A stretch of DNA of 64,000 nucleotides from Erythroxylum novogranatense (Eukaryota > Streptophyta > Magnoliopsida > Malpighiales > Erythroxylaceae), in NCBI GenBank assembly GCA_029891385.1, contig CM057230.1:22882847-22946846 (forward strand), given 5' to 3'. The notes beneath the pieces are model-generated. The model was not told the origin of the DNA. It saw only the letters and a program-made list of their open reading frames with translations, and ran no database searches. Of this stretch, positions 11,942 to 21,825 are shown piece by piece. The translations under genes were made by a program, and so were the position numbers. Within the stretch, counting starts at the first letter, position 1; each line of letters begins with the position of its first letter.

Positions 11942-12110
11942 GGGGGGGGGGGGCGTATGTCCGTTAAACGGACATGGGAGTCCGTTAGACGGACCGTCTC
12001 GGGTGGAAAAACACCCTAGGGGCAGTGTGTCTCGGGTGAAATGGGGTTGTTTTGTCGATTCATGTCCGTTAGGCGGACATGCATGTCTGTTTAACGGACA
12101 GTCACGGGAC
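11942..12110 (+). repeat. G-tract and CCGTTARACGG hairpin cluster in RE2 LTR
   Basis: A run of 12 G (11942-11953) is followed by four imperfect palindromes of the type GTCCGTTAAACGGAC, near 11960, 11980, 12064 and 12088. The spacer varies between them. The cluster occupies the GC-rich-island slot of predicted intron 1. Confidence 0.8.
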
Positions 12111-13375
12111 AACTTAGGAAATCGTACTTTGTGACCCTTTTAGGAGCCGAATTTGGCTTTGAGACCTCTAATAAGAGTTGTAGATTTATATTTCTTCTTT
12201 CCAATGGAACAAAAACGAAAGGAATATGTGTTTTCTAGCAAGAGTTATGGAATTCACGCCAAACTAGGTTCAACTGGAAATCATTCATAAACTTGGTTGC
12301 TTCTTTTGACCATAACTCCTTCTATAGAGCTCGAAATGACTTTATTCTTGTGGCAATGGATTCCTAACACAATTGGATTTATCTCCACAAAAATTTGTAT
12401 TAATTGGAATCCAATTGAAAGAGATTGATCAGAAGTAAGTGTGAGAGTATATTGGAACATTGTCAATGGGAGTAGTTTTACTGAACAGAGTTCAATGTTT
12501 TGCTTATATCTAAAGCTATAAGATTCCAAATGAGATGATTCTTTCTTTTTAGTAAAGTTAAGATATAAGGCTACAAATCATATGAAGAAGTTCAATTGTG
12601 ATTCAATCTCTAAGATGATCAAATGCTAGATGGAATCAGGTTTAGTACCTTTAAACAATCTATCAATGTTTGAGGTATATCTCCCAATCTGCTAAGCCAA
12701 AGTGAGCGATTTTGGGGTCAATAAAATGGTAAGGCATAGAGGAACATTCTTTTATAAGAAAGTGTGATCAAATTATGTTATCTTCACTTGCCAATGTTAG
12801 TACGAATCATAGACCCGAAAGTGTGATTTAGAAAAAAATGAGTTTTGATTTGAGAATGGCTTTACAAAGAAAGTGATGGAATGATACCCGAAATTGTCAT
12901 GCATGTATTGTACATCTTTCCTTCCATTCATGTGCATTATTAAACATCGATACTTGTGCAAATTGTGATATATATATGTATATGTGTGTGTTATTTGGTT
13001 ATAGAGGAGCAACTGGAACGTCAACCCACAGACGTTGCCGAACCTTCCAGGCACTAGCTTTGGGAGCAGTGGTGAGTAACCTAGATGGAATACTCAATTA
13101 TTATATGGCTATTGTGGAGATAATGGTGGGAATTGTATTTGTATATGTTGGGAACGTAATGGGAGATTTGACATAGACCTGTTAATTGGTTGTGAATCGA
13201 TGCACTCTGTGAATTGCTTGTTATGATATTTGAGAAATAGTTGTTTTGATGGGACAATTGGGATATGTGAATTGATTGTGACATGGTATTGTCAAATTGA
13301 GCTATATGTGCTTTATATTGTGATGAAGTTTGTTCCATGCATTCCATTCATGAAATGCATAATCAGATAATGGCA

Positions 13376-13523
13376 GTTGGACCTGAGTAGCCACCGCTAG
13401 CGCTTAAAGCTCAACGAGTGAAAACGAGCCTCGAGCTCGAAAGTGATTCAGAGCCATTGGCTCAGCGATTAATGAGCCCGGTATCTAAATAGATACGGGA
13501 CAGTTCAGGCACTCGGTCTCAAC
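13376..13523 (+). repeat. Hairpin array in RE2 predicted intron 2 (decayed)
   Basis: Short self-complementary units follow each other: GAGCCTCGAGCTC, GAGCCATTGGCTC, and a CCCGGTATC/GATACGGG pair. The outer flanks GTTGGACC and GGTCTCAAC pair only partly. The counterpart arrays in RE4, RE6 and RE7 are better preserved. Confidence 0.65.
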
Positions 13524-14237
13524 AATATAATAAATGGGAAAAAGGGTCTCATGAACATTTCATATGCATGTTATTAAGTGTGTTTGATGGGTCGAAAGGC
13601 AAGTTGACTTATGCATTCATAAACTTGTGAGATTGATGTGAAATGCAAGTTTGTGCTCTGAATGATATGTAAAGTGACTGTGATCTGTTTGAATACCATC
13701 ATGTGGTACTTCTGAATGTATAATTATATATCTGTGAATCACTTGAGTGTTGCATAAATTGGGTGGACCATCGATGATGGTTTCTCATTGAGTTCGCAAA
13801 CTCACCCAAAATTGCAACATATTTTTCAGGACCGAGAGACGACGTTAGATTCTGAGTGGCTCCACTACCAGTGTAGATTGAGTAGGAAAAGTGAAGCCAT
13901 GGCTCAAAGGTCGGTCAGCTGGGAATCTTTTTGGAGTGACTTAGTTAGACTGTAATTATTTACTTCCTTTGTGTAGTACTTTTGTCCTAAGCCTTGTGAT
14001 TGTACCTGTAGTAAGGGATGAAAAACAGTGTAGACCTTTGATTTTGAGGAATGAAATGAGGAAAAAGGAAGTTTTAACAATATTGTGATTTTCATATAAT
14101 GCTTGATGAGTAATGAATGTTATGATGCCATAGGAAGTGACTGTAGTGAATGATTGTAGCGTGCTCTTATCATGGGGTATGTATCGACATGACCTTTGGG
14201 CATCCCGATGCGTACTCTGTGGTGAGGGGGCGTTAAA

Positions 14238-14783
14238 CTTTTTATAACAAGAAAATTCTATTCCTTCAACGGATTCTTTTTCAAATTTTGGATCAATGGC
14301 TAGGTCAAGATATTCCAAAATTTTCCTGTTTTGCCAATATCTTTCAATTACTTGTTGTAACCCCTCACTCATTTATCCTTTTACCGATTCAACAAGTGCT
14401 TTCTCGTTTTGGAATTTTGAACTCAATTTCCCCTCACATGCCCTTCTTAGCTTCAAATGGGTACTCTACTTTTGTTCTTTTTAAAACCTCACAGCGTAGT
14501 CACTTATCTTATTAATAAAAAGAAAAATAAGTACAAGGCTCAACTAATAAGTGGTATCATCCAAGACCTGTAATTTTTGAGACGTCTATATGAAAGCTTA
14601 AGATCTTGAGTACATTCACCAAGAAAGTATTTTGCTTCACCAAGATGATAATAGGCTTCTTGTCTTGTTGCTTCAGCTTCTCTAAAAAGTGGATGATTCT
14701 GTTCCTTAATAAGTTTTGGATCACAAAGTATAGCTCTAAATGCTTCGATCCTATTTTTGGTTCGTTCAATTATTCCTTTGAGT
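14238..14783 (-). pseudogene. EPRV piece: small-ORF region of a badnavirus-like genome
   Basis: On the minus strand two coding-like stretches can be read. One (about 14770-14570) contains AFRAILCDPKLIKEQN and is in a different frame from its longest open frame. The other starts at an ATG near 14372 with MSEGLQQVIERYWQNRK and continues to about 14240. A TAA stop lies directly before that ATG, the tight ORF-to-ORF spacing known from badnavirus small ORFs. I assign it to the pararetrovirus because it is joined to the reverse transcriptase piece and differs from all LTR sequences here. Which viral ORFs these are is not certain. Confidence 0.5.
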
Positions 14784-15038
14784 TATAGGCAGCAATGTAC
14801 CTTTCATGTCCACGGAAACATTGATCCATTTTTCTTTGAAATACTGCTGGAGCATTCTTTAAACCAAATGGGATTACAAGCCATTCATATAATCCATCAG
14901 GAACAATAAATGTTGTCCAGGGAATTGAGTCTGGATCCATGGCAATTTGATGAAATCCGCTTTTCAAGTCAAACTTATTGTAAATTTGACTATTCCCTAT
15001 TTTCTTGATGATGGTGTTTATACCTAGTAAAGAGTATT
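14784..15038 (-). pseudogene. EPRV reverse transcriptase, N-terminal half
   Basis: The frame reads the badnavirus-like finger/palm segment (FDLKSGFHQIAMDPDS, then PFGLKNAPAVFQ) and stops at the tyrosine before the catalytic IDD motif. The 5' side continues across the RE3 insertion at 50590. The downstream break falls in the 13-base word TATAGGCAGCAAT, the same word at which the C-terminal half breaks at 51238-51250. The polymerase would copy pregenomic RNA into DNA in the virus; this fragment lacks the catalytic aspartates. Confidence 0.88.
15034..15038. other. RE3 target-site duplication, left (GTATT)
   Basis: GTATT precedes the RE3 5' LTR and recurs at 50585-50589 after the 3' LTR. An uninterrupted EPRV copy at about 63302-63306 has one GTATT followed by GATCCTTG, confirming the empty-site structure. 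Confidence 0.95.
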
Positions 15039-16214
15039 TGTTGGACCCCGATCTTTTGATGGAAATTAGAATTATTAAAATGGAATTCAATGAGTGTGTT
15101 TGTATAGGTATTGTGTTGTAGATGTTATTGTATTTAAAGGAGATTGATGAGAAATGAAGTGATTAATTTTGATGACTTTGAAAATTTAGTACAGTTGTAT
15201 GAGTTATGAAATTCAAAATGAATTAGTTGATTGAAATGGAAGTTGAAAATCAAGAAATAGAAAGAGAAAGTGTAAAATTTTGAAGAAATTAGAAAGTTTG
15301 ACTTTTTGGAGTAAAGAGTTGACTTTTGATTTAGGCAGATTTTGAGAAAATGATCTACATGAAATCTGTAGCTTATGTTGAGAGCTTTTCATAGCCATAA
15401 AGTATGTAATTTTTCGATATCGGGATTGAAAGTTATGATCTTTGAAAGTTAAGTGTATTTTGCCTTGATTTTGGAAAATGCTCTAAGTGTAGGATTGTAT
15501 ATGTTGTGTTTTGAGGCGATTTCTGTACTGATGTGGTTTAAATTGGAGTAAATCATTACATGAAAGTTATAGAGAATTTGAATAGCTTTAAAATGATGTA
15601 TAATATGCGATTCTTGGTTGTGGAGGTTGAAAGATATGATAATGTGAAATTTGGATATTGCTTAGGTGATGGCTATCAGGGTAGAAACTTCGATTGAAAA
15701 ATTAACTTAGCTAGATGTTAAATTTGCTTTGGAGTTCTTCATGAACATTGTATAGCTTGTTTTTATCTTTCCATTGATATAAGGCATGAAAATATTGGAC
15801 AAGGGAGTAGAAAGTTATGATTGTTAGAAGTTCTGATGTTGTTTAGTGTGAAGCTGATTGATCCGTCAGTTTTTGTGGAGTTTTTGACTTATTTAGAGGT
15901 CGATCTGATTTTTAAGGCCTTATTGGAAGTTGTAGAGGGTTCTTTTACCTTTCTATAGACACTGAGTTTGTCAAATTTGGAGTTCTGGATCAAAAGTTAT
16001 GATGTTTGCAAGTTTTGGTACTGTTGAGAAATTATCGATCAGTCATCTTTGTGTAAACTTTTGATCCCTTTAATGTCTGAGCTTGCCTTTGAGTCATTCT
16101 TGAAAATGGTAGAACTGTCTCTTAGCTTTCCAACAAAACAAACCGTGTCTAATTTGGAGCTCGGAGTCAAAAGATATGAATGTTTGAAGTTTGGAGGTCG
16201 GATCGCATGGTTGA

Positions 16215-16345
16215 TCGCCCACACGCGCGCGCCCGCACGAGCGACCGACCCGATTGCGGGCGACCGACCTGGTGCGGGCGACCGACCTAGTGAGGGCGAC
16301 CGACCTGGTGCGGGCGACCGACCTGCTGTGCGACCTTTGCGATCG
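16215..16345 (+). repeat. 18-bp tandem repeat in RE3 5' LTR
   Basis: Units of about 18 bp with consensus GCGGGCGACCGACCTGGT occur four to five times. The 3' LTR copy (about 47015-47150) has a different unit make-up. Confidence 0.85.
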
Positions 16346-16548
16346 ATTTTCAGCCGACTGACCTCTCTTCCTTGTTTTGGCCATAACTTCTTCGTCTGAC
16401 ATCCAATTGACCCGATTCTTGAAGCGTTGGATTCCTAAGACATTTTTCTATCTTTCCATACTAGATAGGTCGGTTTTGGAATTAAATGGAGAAAGATAGC
16501 TCGGATGAAAGTGAGCTGATCGGTTATAAAAGTTGAATAGTGTTTGGT

Positions 16549-17500
16549 ATTTTTTATATATCTTGAGATATAGAGCTTCGATCGATTTGATTCTTTTTTT
16601 CAAATTAAACTAGAGATATATATCTACAAATGTTATGAAGAAGCCGAGCTATGATGTGGCCTCTAAGACTTTCAAATATAGGTCGGAAGTTCGGTATAGT
16701 GTTCAGTCCGGGTGTTGTAATGGCTGAATAGTGTTCAGTATTTTAGAGATATATCAATCGCTAGAGCTCAGATTGATTTGATTCTTGGTGGACATTAAAC
16801 TAGATAGATGGGGCTACAAATGTTATGAAGGAGACGATCGACAATGTAGCCTCCAAGACTTTCAAATATGGGTCGGAAGTTAGGTATAGAGTTTAGTCTC
16901 AGCTTCGTAATAGTATGAGTAGTGTTCAGTATTTTAGATATATCTCGATCAATAGAGCTCTGATCGATCTGATTATTTTTGAAAATTAAAATAGAGACAT
17001 GAGGCTACAAATGTTATGAAGGAGCCGAGCTATGATGTGGCCTCTAAGACTTCCAAATATAGGTCGGAAGTTCAATGTAGTGTTCAGTCTCAGTTCTGTA
17101 ATGGCTGAACAATGTTCAGTATTTTGGATATATCTCGATCACTAGAGCTCAGATTGAGCTGATTTTTTTTGAGAATTAAACTAGATATATGAGGCTACAA
17201 AAGTTAGGAAGGAGCCAATCGACAATGGAGCCTCTAAGACTTCCCAATATAGGTCAGAAGTTAGATGTAGTGTTCAGTCTCAGTGTTGTAATGGCTGAAT
17301 AGTGTTCAGTATTTTGGAGATATATCGATCTCTAGAGCTCAGATTGAGCTGATTCTTTTTGAGAATTAAAATAGAGACATGGGGATACAAATGTTATGAA
17401 GGAGCCGATCGACAATGTAGCCTCTAAGACTTCCAAATATGGGTCGGAAGTTAGGTGTAGTGTTCAGCCTCGGGTCTGAAGAATAAACTTCAGTATTTTG
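16549..17500 (+). repeat. About 190-bp tandem repeats in RE3 U3
   Basis: The phrase TATTTT...GATATAT...AGAGCTC...GATTGA recurs at about 16549, 16739, 16930, 17120, 17310 and 17493. Each unit also has a CTACAAATGTTATGAAGGAG-like line and GGTCGGAAGTT. The array lies upstream of the TATA box, where enhancers would be expected. Confidence 0.88.
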
Positions 17501-17752
17501 GAGATATCTTGAGCTATAGAGCTCCGATCGATCCGATTCTTGAAGCAATGGATTCGTAATATATAGAGTAACATTTCTTTAGAAGAAAGTTTTATCAAAT
17601 GACTTCATTTACCTGATCGAAATAATCAGACAAGATGTCAGTTTTAAAGACCAATGAAGGGGCAATTTTGGAAGTTTACTTAAAGGGTTAAGTTTATAGG
17701 CTTAAATGGAGGGGCTTATGGGTCATTCCTTATTCATTAATTGACCTGGCAC

Positions 17753-17760
17753 TATAAAAG
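17753..17760 (+). promoter_or_regulatory. RE3 5' LTR TATA box
   Basis: TATAAAAG is followed about 30 bases on by a purine-rich transcribed-leader-like stretch and about 250 bases on by a donor AAGGTAAGA. The 3' LTR has the matching box at 48565. Confidence 0.7.
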
Positions 17761-18007
17761 AAAGGGGGCTGTAGTTGTTTGGAGGAGAATCACGATTATT
17801 TCCCAAAAGACTTAAAAGAAATAAGAGGAGAGAAGAGAGAAAGCTTGTTTCGGTGGAGAAGAACCGAAGAGAAGAAGAAGAGAGCTTCAAAGGTTCAGTT
17901 TTCTCCAAGTTTCTTAAGGGGTTTTTGGTGCTTTTCAAAGGGAAAGGTGAAGAAGAAGATTAAAGCTTCTTATGGAGCCCAAAAATCCGAAAATGGTGTG
18001 AGAGAAG

Positions 18008-19075
18008 GTAAGATGCGAAATTTTGAGATCTGTGAATTTTGATGAATTTCTGGTTTAGAAATATGAAAAATGGTATGGGTTTGTGGAGTATGAAGTTAAT
18101 TTTTTTGATTGCTTAATATTATGGGTTTAGTTTTGGATGGAAATTAATTAGGGTTTATGCCCAATTTTGTAAATTGGGGATTTTGGAAATTAGTGATTTA
18201 GATGGCTTGATTATTTTTAGAATTAGTGTTTTCTAAGTTCAATATTAAGGATTATGTTATTTATGAGGTCGAATTTGTGTGACATTGGTGTAGGGAATTT
18301 TCAATTGGGAGAATAAAAGAAGAAATGATCAAATTGAAGCTAAGGACAAGTTTCTAGCACCGATTCGAGGTGGGTAATATGTTTATAATTTGAATTTATA
18401 AGCCACTACTGCTTTCTTTAAATAAAGAGATTTTCTGATTTCAATTGCATCATAAATGTTTCATCATTGTATGAATGATTTGAAAAATCATTTTTTGATT
18501 AAATACATGGACTTTGGATGAATTACAACATACATTGTGTTATGCCTCGAAAGATTACATGGCATTTTGTATATTCAGAAAAGATCATGCGATAAATGAT
18601 TTTGAGCATGATATGTGCTTTGTTTGGGTAAGAGAGTTACGGATGGAGTCACGTGCACGTCGACGTATAGTATAGCCTTCTCCCGGCTGCCCGCTTGAGG
18701 CAACGAGATCTTTGAGAAATCGGACTCGGATAGTTTACGATAAACTTCAGTTTATTCGTTGTGTTCTACGAAACTCTCGAGCCATGTGTTGTGCATTGCA
18801 TATGTGGTTTGTCATTGCATTTATAAATTGTCAAGTTGATGCATTCATGTTTTGCAATCTATGGATTTATGGCTGAAAGCCTAAGAATCATACGTTTTAC
18901 AAACTGTGAGTTTGACTACAGCAAGAAAAGAACTTTTAAAAACGTGCTTTACGGATTTCAAAGAAATGTTTTCTAAGACCACAAAAGAAAAAGAATTTCA
19001 AGGATTTTGCTTATTTATTTGTTATAAATTTTTACCCATGAGCTATAAGCTCACCCCCTTCATTCCCATCCACAG
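18008..19075 (+). other. RE3 predicted spliced leader (5' LTR)
   Basis: Sites: donor GTAAGATG at 18008, acceptor GGTGTAG ending 18293, a 76-nt exon 18294-18369, donor GTGGGTAATATG at 18370, acceptor ATCCACAG ending 19075. Introns are 286 and 706 nt. The 3' LTR has the same sites at 48815, 49100, 49177 and 49889. An alternative acceptor TTTCTAG at 18357 would leave a 12-nt exon. Confidence 0.58.
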
Positions 19076-19751
19076 GTGATGAGAAGAAGATCGGGTAAAG
19101 AAAAATGAAGATTTCTGTTCGCATGTGTTAGATTGTATGATTGTTAAGTGAGATGGTTGCTGAGAAGTCTAGAATTGTTGTGTATTGTGTACTTTGGTTT
19201 AGGGTTATGGGTAATGTATAAAGCTTTGATTTATGAAATGGTGTATAAATCGTAATTGTATTTATGAGGTTTGGATGAGGCTATTGATTTATGGTATTGC
19301 ACATGGATATGTTATATAACTTGTGTATGTTCAACTAAGATATAAGCATGATTTGTATATGGAGAAATGTGAACGAACGGGTATTGGACATTGGATAGTG
19401 CGATTGTATGTGAATGTTATTTGGATTGAGGAATGAGAAAAGAGAGAAAAGAAAAAGAAAAAAAATTTATACCAGATTTTGGATGGTTTAAGTCTAAGGT
19501 TTCCAAAGCGACCCTTTTGAGGCTTTTCTAAAATATTTGTGCGGATGTCGGAATTTGTGTTTCAACTCGATTGGACCGTTTGTTTGGTTTGTCTTTGAGC
19601 CAATTCGATTTGACATTGTTCGTATGTTTTGCTTCCAAGCTCGTCTTCGATTCGTTAATGATTTGGTTCACTTTGTGATCAATCGTTTTATTCGTTCCGT
19701 CTTTCGTTTTTGGGTTGGGGCGCCGGTCTCCGGATCGGGTCCCAACATGTG

Positions 19752-19764
19752 TGGTATCAGAGCC
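19752..19764 (+). other. RE3 primer-binding site
   Basis: TGGTATCAGAGCC, complementary to the 3' end of initiator tRNA-Met, four bases after the LTR end. Confidence 0.9.
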
Positions 19765-19779
19765 CAGTAATATGATCTT

Positions 19780-19784
19780 ACTTG
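19780..19784. other. RE4 target-site duplication, left (ACTTG)
   Basis: ACTTG occurs directly before RE4 and again at 27762-27766 directly after it. Confidence 0.95.
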
Positions 19785-20174
19785 TGTAGCACCCCACTCT
19801 TGCGAGACCCGAACCCGACATCGACGGTAATATTCGAGCCCGCGACCATGAGGGTGGTATCTTAAGCGATCAATGCGATTTAAAACTCATTATGATATTT
19901 TGCTTTTTAAAAGCAAATGAGTCTTGTGAAATAATAAACGATTCATACCCGTGATACAAAAACCCTTTTCAGTCATACACTTTATCAAAGATCACATTTC
20001 AAACAATATTTATCAATTAGGGCCCTCAAACAATTTAGTACTATTTTTGCGGAATATAAATTTACACATAATTCAAAATGACACAAATGCAGACGTGAAC
20101 TGATCCCGACTTCAAACACCGACTCTCTTGCAGTAATCATACTCCCGTTCCACTAACGGGGTACTCTTCAATAC

Positions 20175-20976
20175 CTGAAAAATAATTGCAATGTTGGGTG
20201 AGTTTGCGAACTCAATGAGAAACCATCATCGATGGTCCACCCAACGCATGCATATACAATCAATTCATATCATAGCACATATTAACACATTCCAAATTAT
20301 CCCATGCATTGCCAATTTTACACATATAAGGCTTATCGCCTTTCACACAAATCACATTTAATCTTTCATATATATGATGCACATGTGACACTTTTCCATT
20401 TTCATTTCGTTGTTGTGACCGTGCGCCTGAATTGTCCCAGTGACGGGCATATTGCGTTGAGCCTGAGGCTCTGATACTCGTTGGGCGTGATATGCCCTAA
20501 TACATTGAGCCAGTGGTTCTGTAAACATTGGACCAGAGGTCCTGTGCGTTGAGCTTAAAGCTCTCATATACGTTGGGCATAGCCCTGATCATCGAGCTAA
20601 AGCTCGGAATTACGTTGGTTCCACCGGTCACAACTGCCATTATCTGATCATGCAATTATGCATGAATGCATATGCCTCGTTTTCCAATAATTTGTGTCAC
20701 AACCTAATACACTAGGTCCAATATCGCATTTAACCAATTCACTTTCAATTATGCACATTTAACACTTCTATAACACATTCCAAATATTTCGAACACCTGT
20801 GGTTCGAAATCAATCAAAACAAACACACATAATCCTTCCTTAACTCCACATGGCAATCGTACATGAAATTAAACACATATAGGTTGAGAAACCAACTAGG
20901 TTACTCACCTATTACTTCCGAGCTAATGCCGGGAAGTCTCTGCTACGTCGGTTGATCGACGCTCCAGTTGGGCCTC
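20175..20976 (-). other. RE4 left-LTR predicted exon 2 and intron 2
   Basis: Acceptor AAATAG ends at 20976, the exon is 20975-20909 (67 nt), donor GTGAGTAACC starts at 20908 and acceptor ATTTTTCAG ends at 20175, giving a 734-nt intron. I cannot identify a convincing first intron upstream. The right LTR repeats these sites at 26926, 26858 and 26127. Confidence 0.55.
20412..20634. repeat. Hairpin array with closing outer stem, RE4 left LTR
   Basis: GTTGTGACCG at 20412 pairs perfectly with CGGTCACAAC at 20625. Between them lie at least seven short hairpins in series: GAGCCTGAGGCTC, GGGCGTGATATGCCC, GAGCCAGTGGTTC, GGACCAGAGGTCC, GAGCTTAAAGCTC, GGGCATAGCCC, GAGCTAAAGCTC. They are separated by ATAC(A/G)TT-like linkers at a period of about 25 bases. 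The stems differ from unit to unit yet remain complementary. Confidence 0.92.
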
Positions 20977-21811
20977 TATTTAAGCTTTTAACCCTTCAAT
21001 TCTTCTTCACTTCTTCTAACTACCTCACCAACCCTCCACTTCACTTTAGCCATACGATCACCATCATAAAAAGGGGTGGAGAGGAAGGCTCTTAAAGTAG
21101 AAAAGAAAAAGGGGAAGCAACGATAAGGCTAAAGCCAAAGGAGAAGCCAAGGCAAACTATGAAGATTTCGGTGGGATGAAGGAATAAACTCAATCTTTTT
21201 CATTCTTTCCCCTTTAAGAGATCCGTGCGTGAATGGATGAGCAATAATAAGAGTAGTCAATGACTTGAAGCATATCGTGAATGATGCAACCAAAGAAGAC
21301 AAAAACAAGTAAGGATTGGAGGACACTTGTCACTTTAAAAAGAAAAAACAAAATAGACAAAAGAAAAAAGTCAATAACTAAACTTTAATCAATTAATTTC
21401 AATTCCTTATTGCATTTTCCATGGTCCCACGGTTAACCCTATAGCCCAAGTCCACTTAACAAAAACTTTCAGTACTAAAAACAACCGGTTCGCAACTTGA
21501 CAATTTTTTTCTCAGTCCGGGAATTTTCTCCGGAAAATTCCAGAAAAATTCCTAAAAAATCCCTTAAAATATAAAACACTCAATGGCGCACTCAGAATAA
21601 TTTTTCAAACCCAATAACCACGTTAATCACAGTAAAACTCCATTAGGCACAAAAACCGGGAATGCCATGTATGCATGTACAGTAATTTCATGTGCACAGA
21701 TTTCACCGTTCACTAGTGCCAGTATGCATGGACAATACGAATAAATCCCTATCAATCTCTTCCTATGCCAATTTACTATTTTACCTTTCCAGTAGGGGGT
21801 GGGATGTTACA

Positions 21812-21825
21812 ATTCCCCCCTCCTT
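21812..21825 (-). other. RE4 polypurine tract
   Basis: On the minus strand AAGGAGGGGGGAAT directly precedes the LTR. It follows the palindrome GAATTTCGAGGACGAAATTC with an 8-bp stem. Confidence 0.88.

Larger units (their letters stand above)
11178..13829 (+). other. RE2 predicted spliced leader inside the LTR
   Basis: Sites in order: donor GTAAGTATTG at 11178, acceptor GTTATAG ending at 13004, a 67-nt exon 13005-13071, donor GTGAGTAACC at 13072, acceptor ATTTTTCAG ending at 13829. Predicted introns are 1827 and 758 nt. The 67-nt exon has the same length in RE4 and in both LTRs of RE7. The second intron contains the hairpin array. Confidence 0.6.
6944..14237 (+). mobile_element. RE2: Tekay/Del-like chromovirus, 5' part removed by RE1 boundary
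   Basis: The visible part runs from inside the protease gene through reverse transcriptase, RNase H, integrase and chromodomain to a polypurine tract and a 3.9-kb 3' LTR. The gag and 5' LTR should lie left of RE1, outside the window. The right LTR end passes directly into EPRV sequence, so RE2 probably inserted into the EPRV like RE3 and RE7. It is the only element of its lineage here with coding sequence. Confidence 0.92.
10351..14237 (+). repeat. RE2 3' LTR (about 3.9 kb)
   Basis: It begins TGTAACATCCCGG and ends near GGGGGCGTTAAA, probably a decayed TTACA. The first 50 bases match the LTR starts of RE4, RE6 and RE7 (GGTAAAATAGTAAAT is shared with RE4). The CCCGGACT block near 10660 and the ACCATCGATGATGGT and GAGTTCGCAAACTC motifs near 13770-13803 are also shared. 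The exact right end is uncertain by a few bases. Confidence 0.85.
15039..19747 (+). repeat. RE3 5' LTR (4.7 kb)
   Basis: It starts TGTTGGACCCC and ends CGGGTCCCAACA. In order it holds an early region shared with RE5, an 18-bp GC-rich tandem repeat (16215-16345), a tandem array of about 190-bp units (16549-17500), a TATA box (17753), a purine-rich first exon, and a predicted spliced leader. From about 19035 to the end it differs strongly from the 3' LTR although everything before is nearly identical. Confidence 0.94.
19785..21811 (-). repeat. RE4 3' LTR (left copy)
   Basis: In sense orientation it starts TGTAACATCCCACC and ends GGGGTGCTACA. It is nearly identical to 25734-27761 except for small clustered differences at the terminal 150 bases and in the hairpin array. 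Confidence 0.95.

Noticed and set aside
17775..18042. Short ORFs at the start of the RE3 leader, repeated in the 3' LTR at 48587-48808
   Set aside because: The region is purine-rich exon 1, frames differ in length between the two LTRs because of small indels, and the peptide is low-complexity and charged. No sign of selection on a protein.
15039..19747. RE3 5' LTR as a host gene with introns
   Set aside because: The splice-like sites are repeated in both LTRs and across families, and there is no coding potential in the predicted exons.
20412..20634. CRISPR-like or satellite array
   Set aside because: Units have variable stems and conserved linkers, are found only inside LTRs and the genome is a plant. 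Hairpin array in a retrotransposon is the better description.
20412..20634. tRNA or tRNA-like gene from the multi-stem fold
   Set aside because: No A/B-box spacing, acceptor stem or anticodon arm fits. Stems are too many and too short.
21129..21326. 65-codon ORF repeated at 27079-27276
   Set aside because: It repeats only because it lies in both LTRs of RE4 and lacks any known motif. It could be an upstream ORF but cannot be supported.
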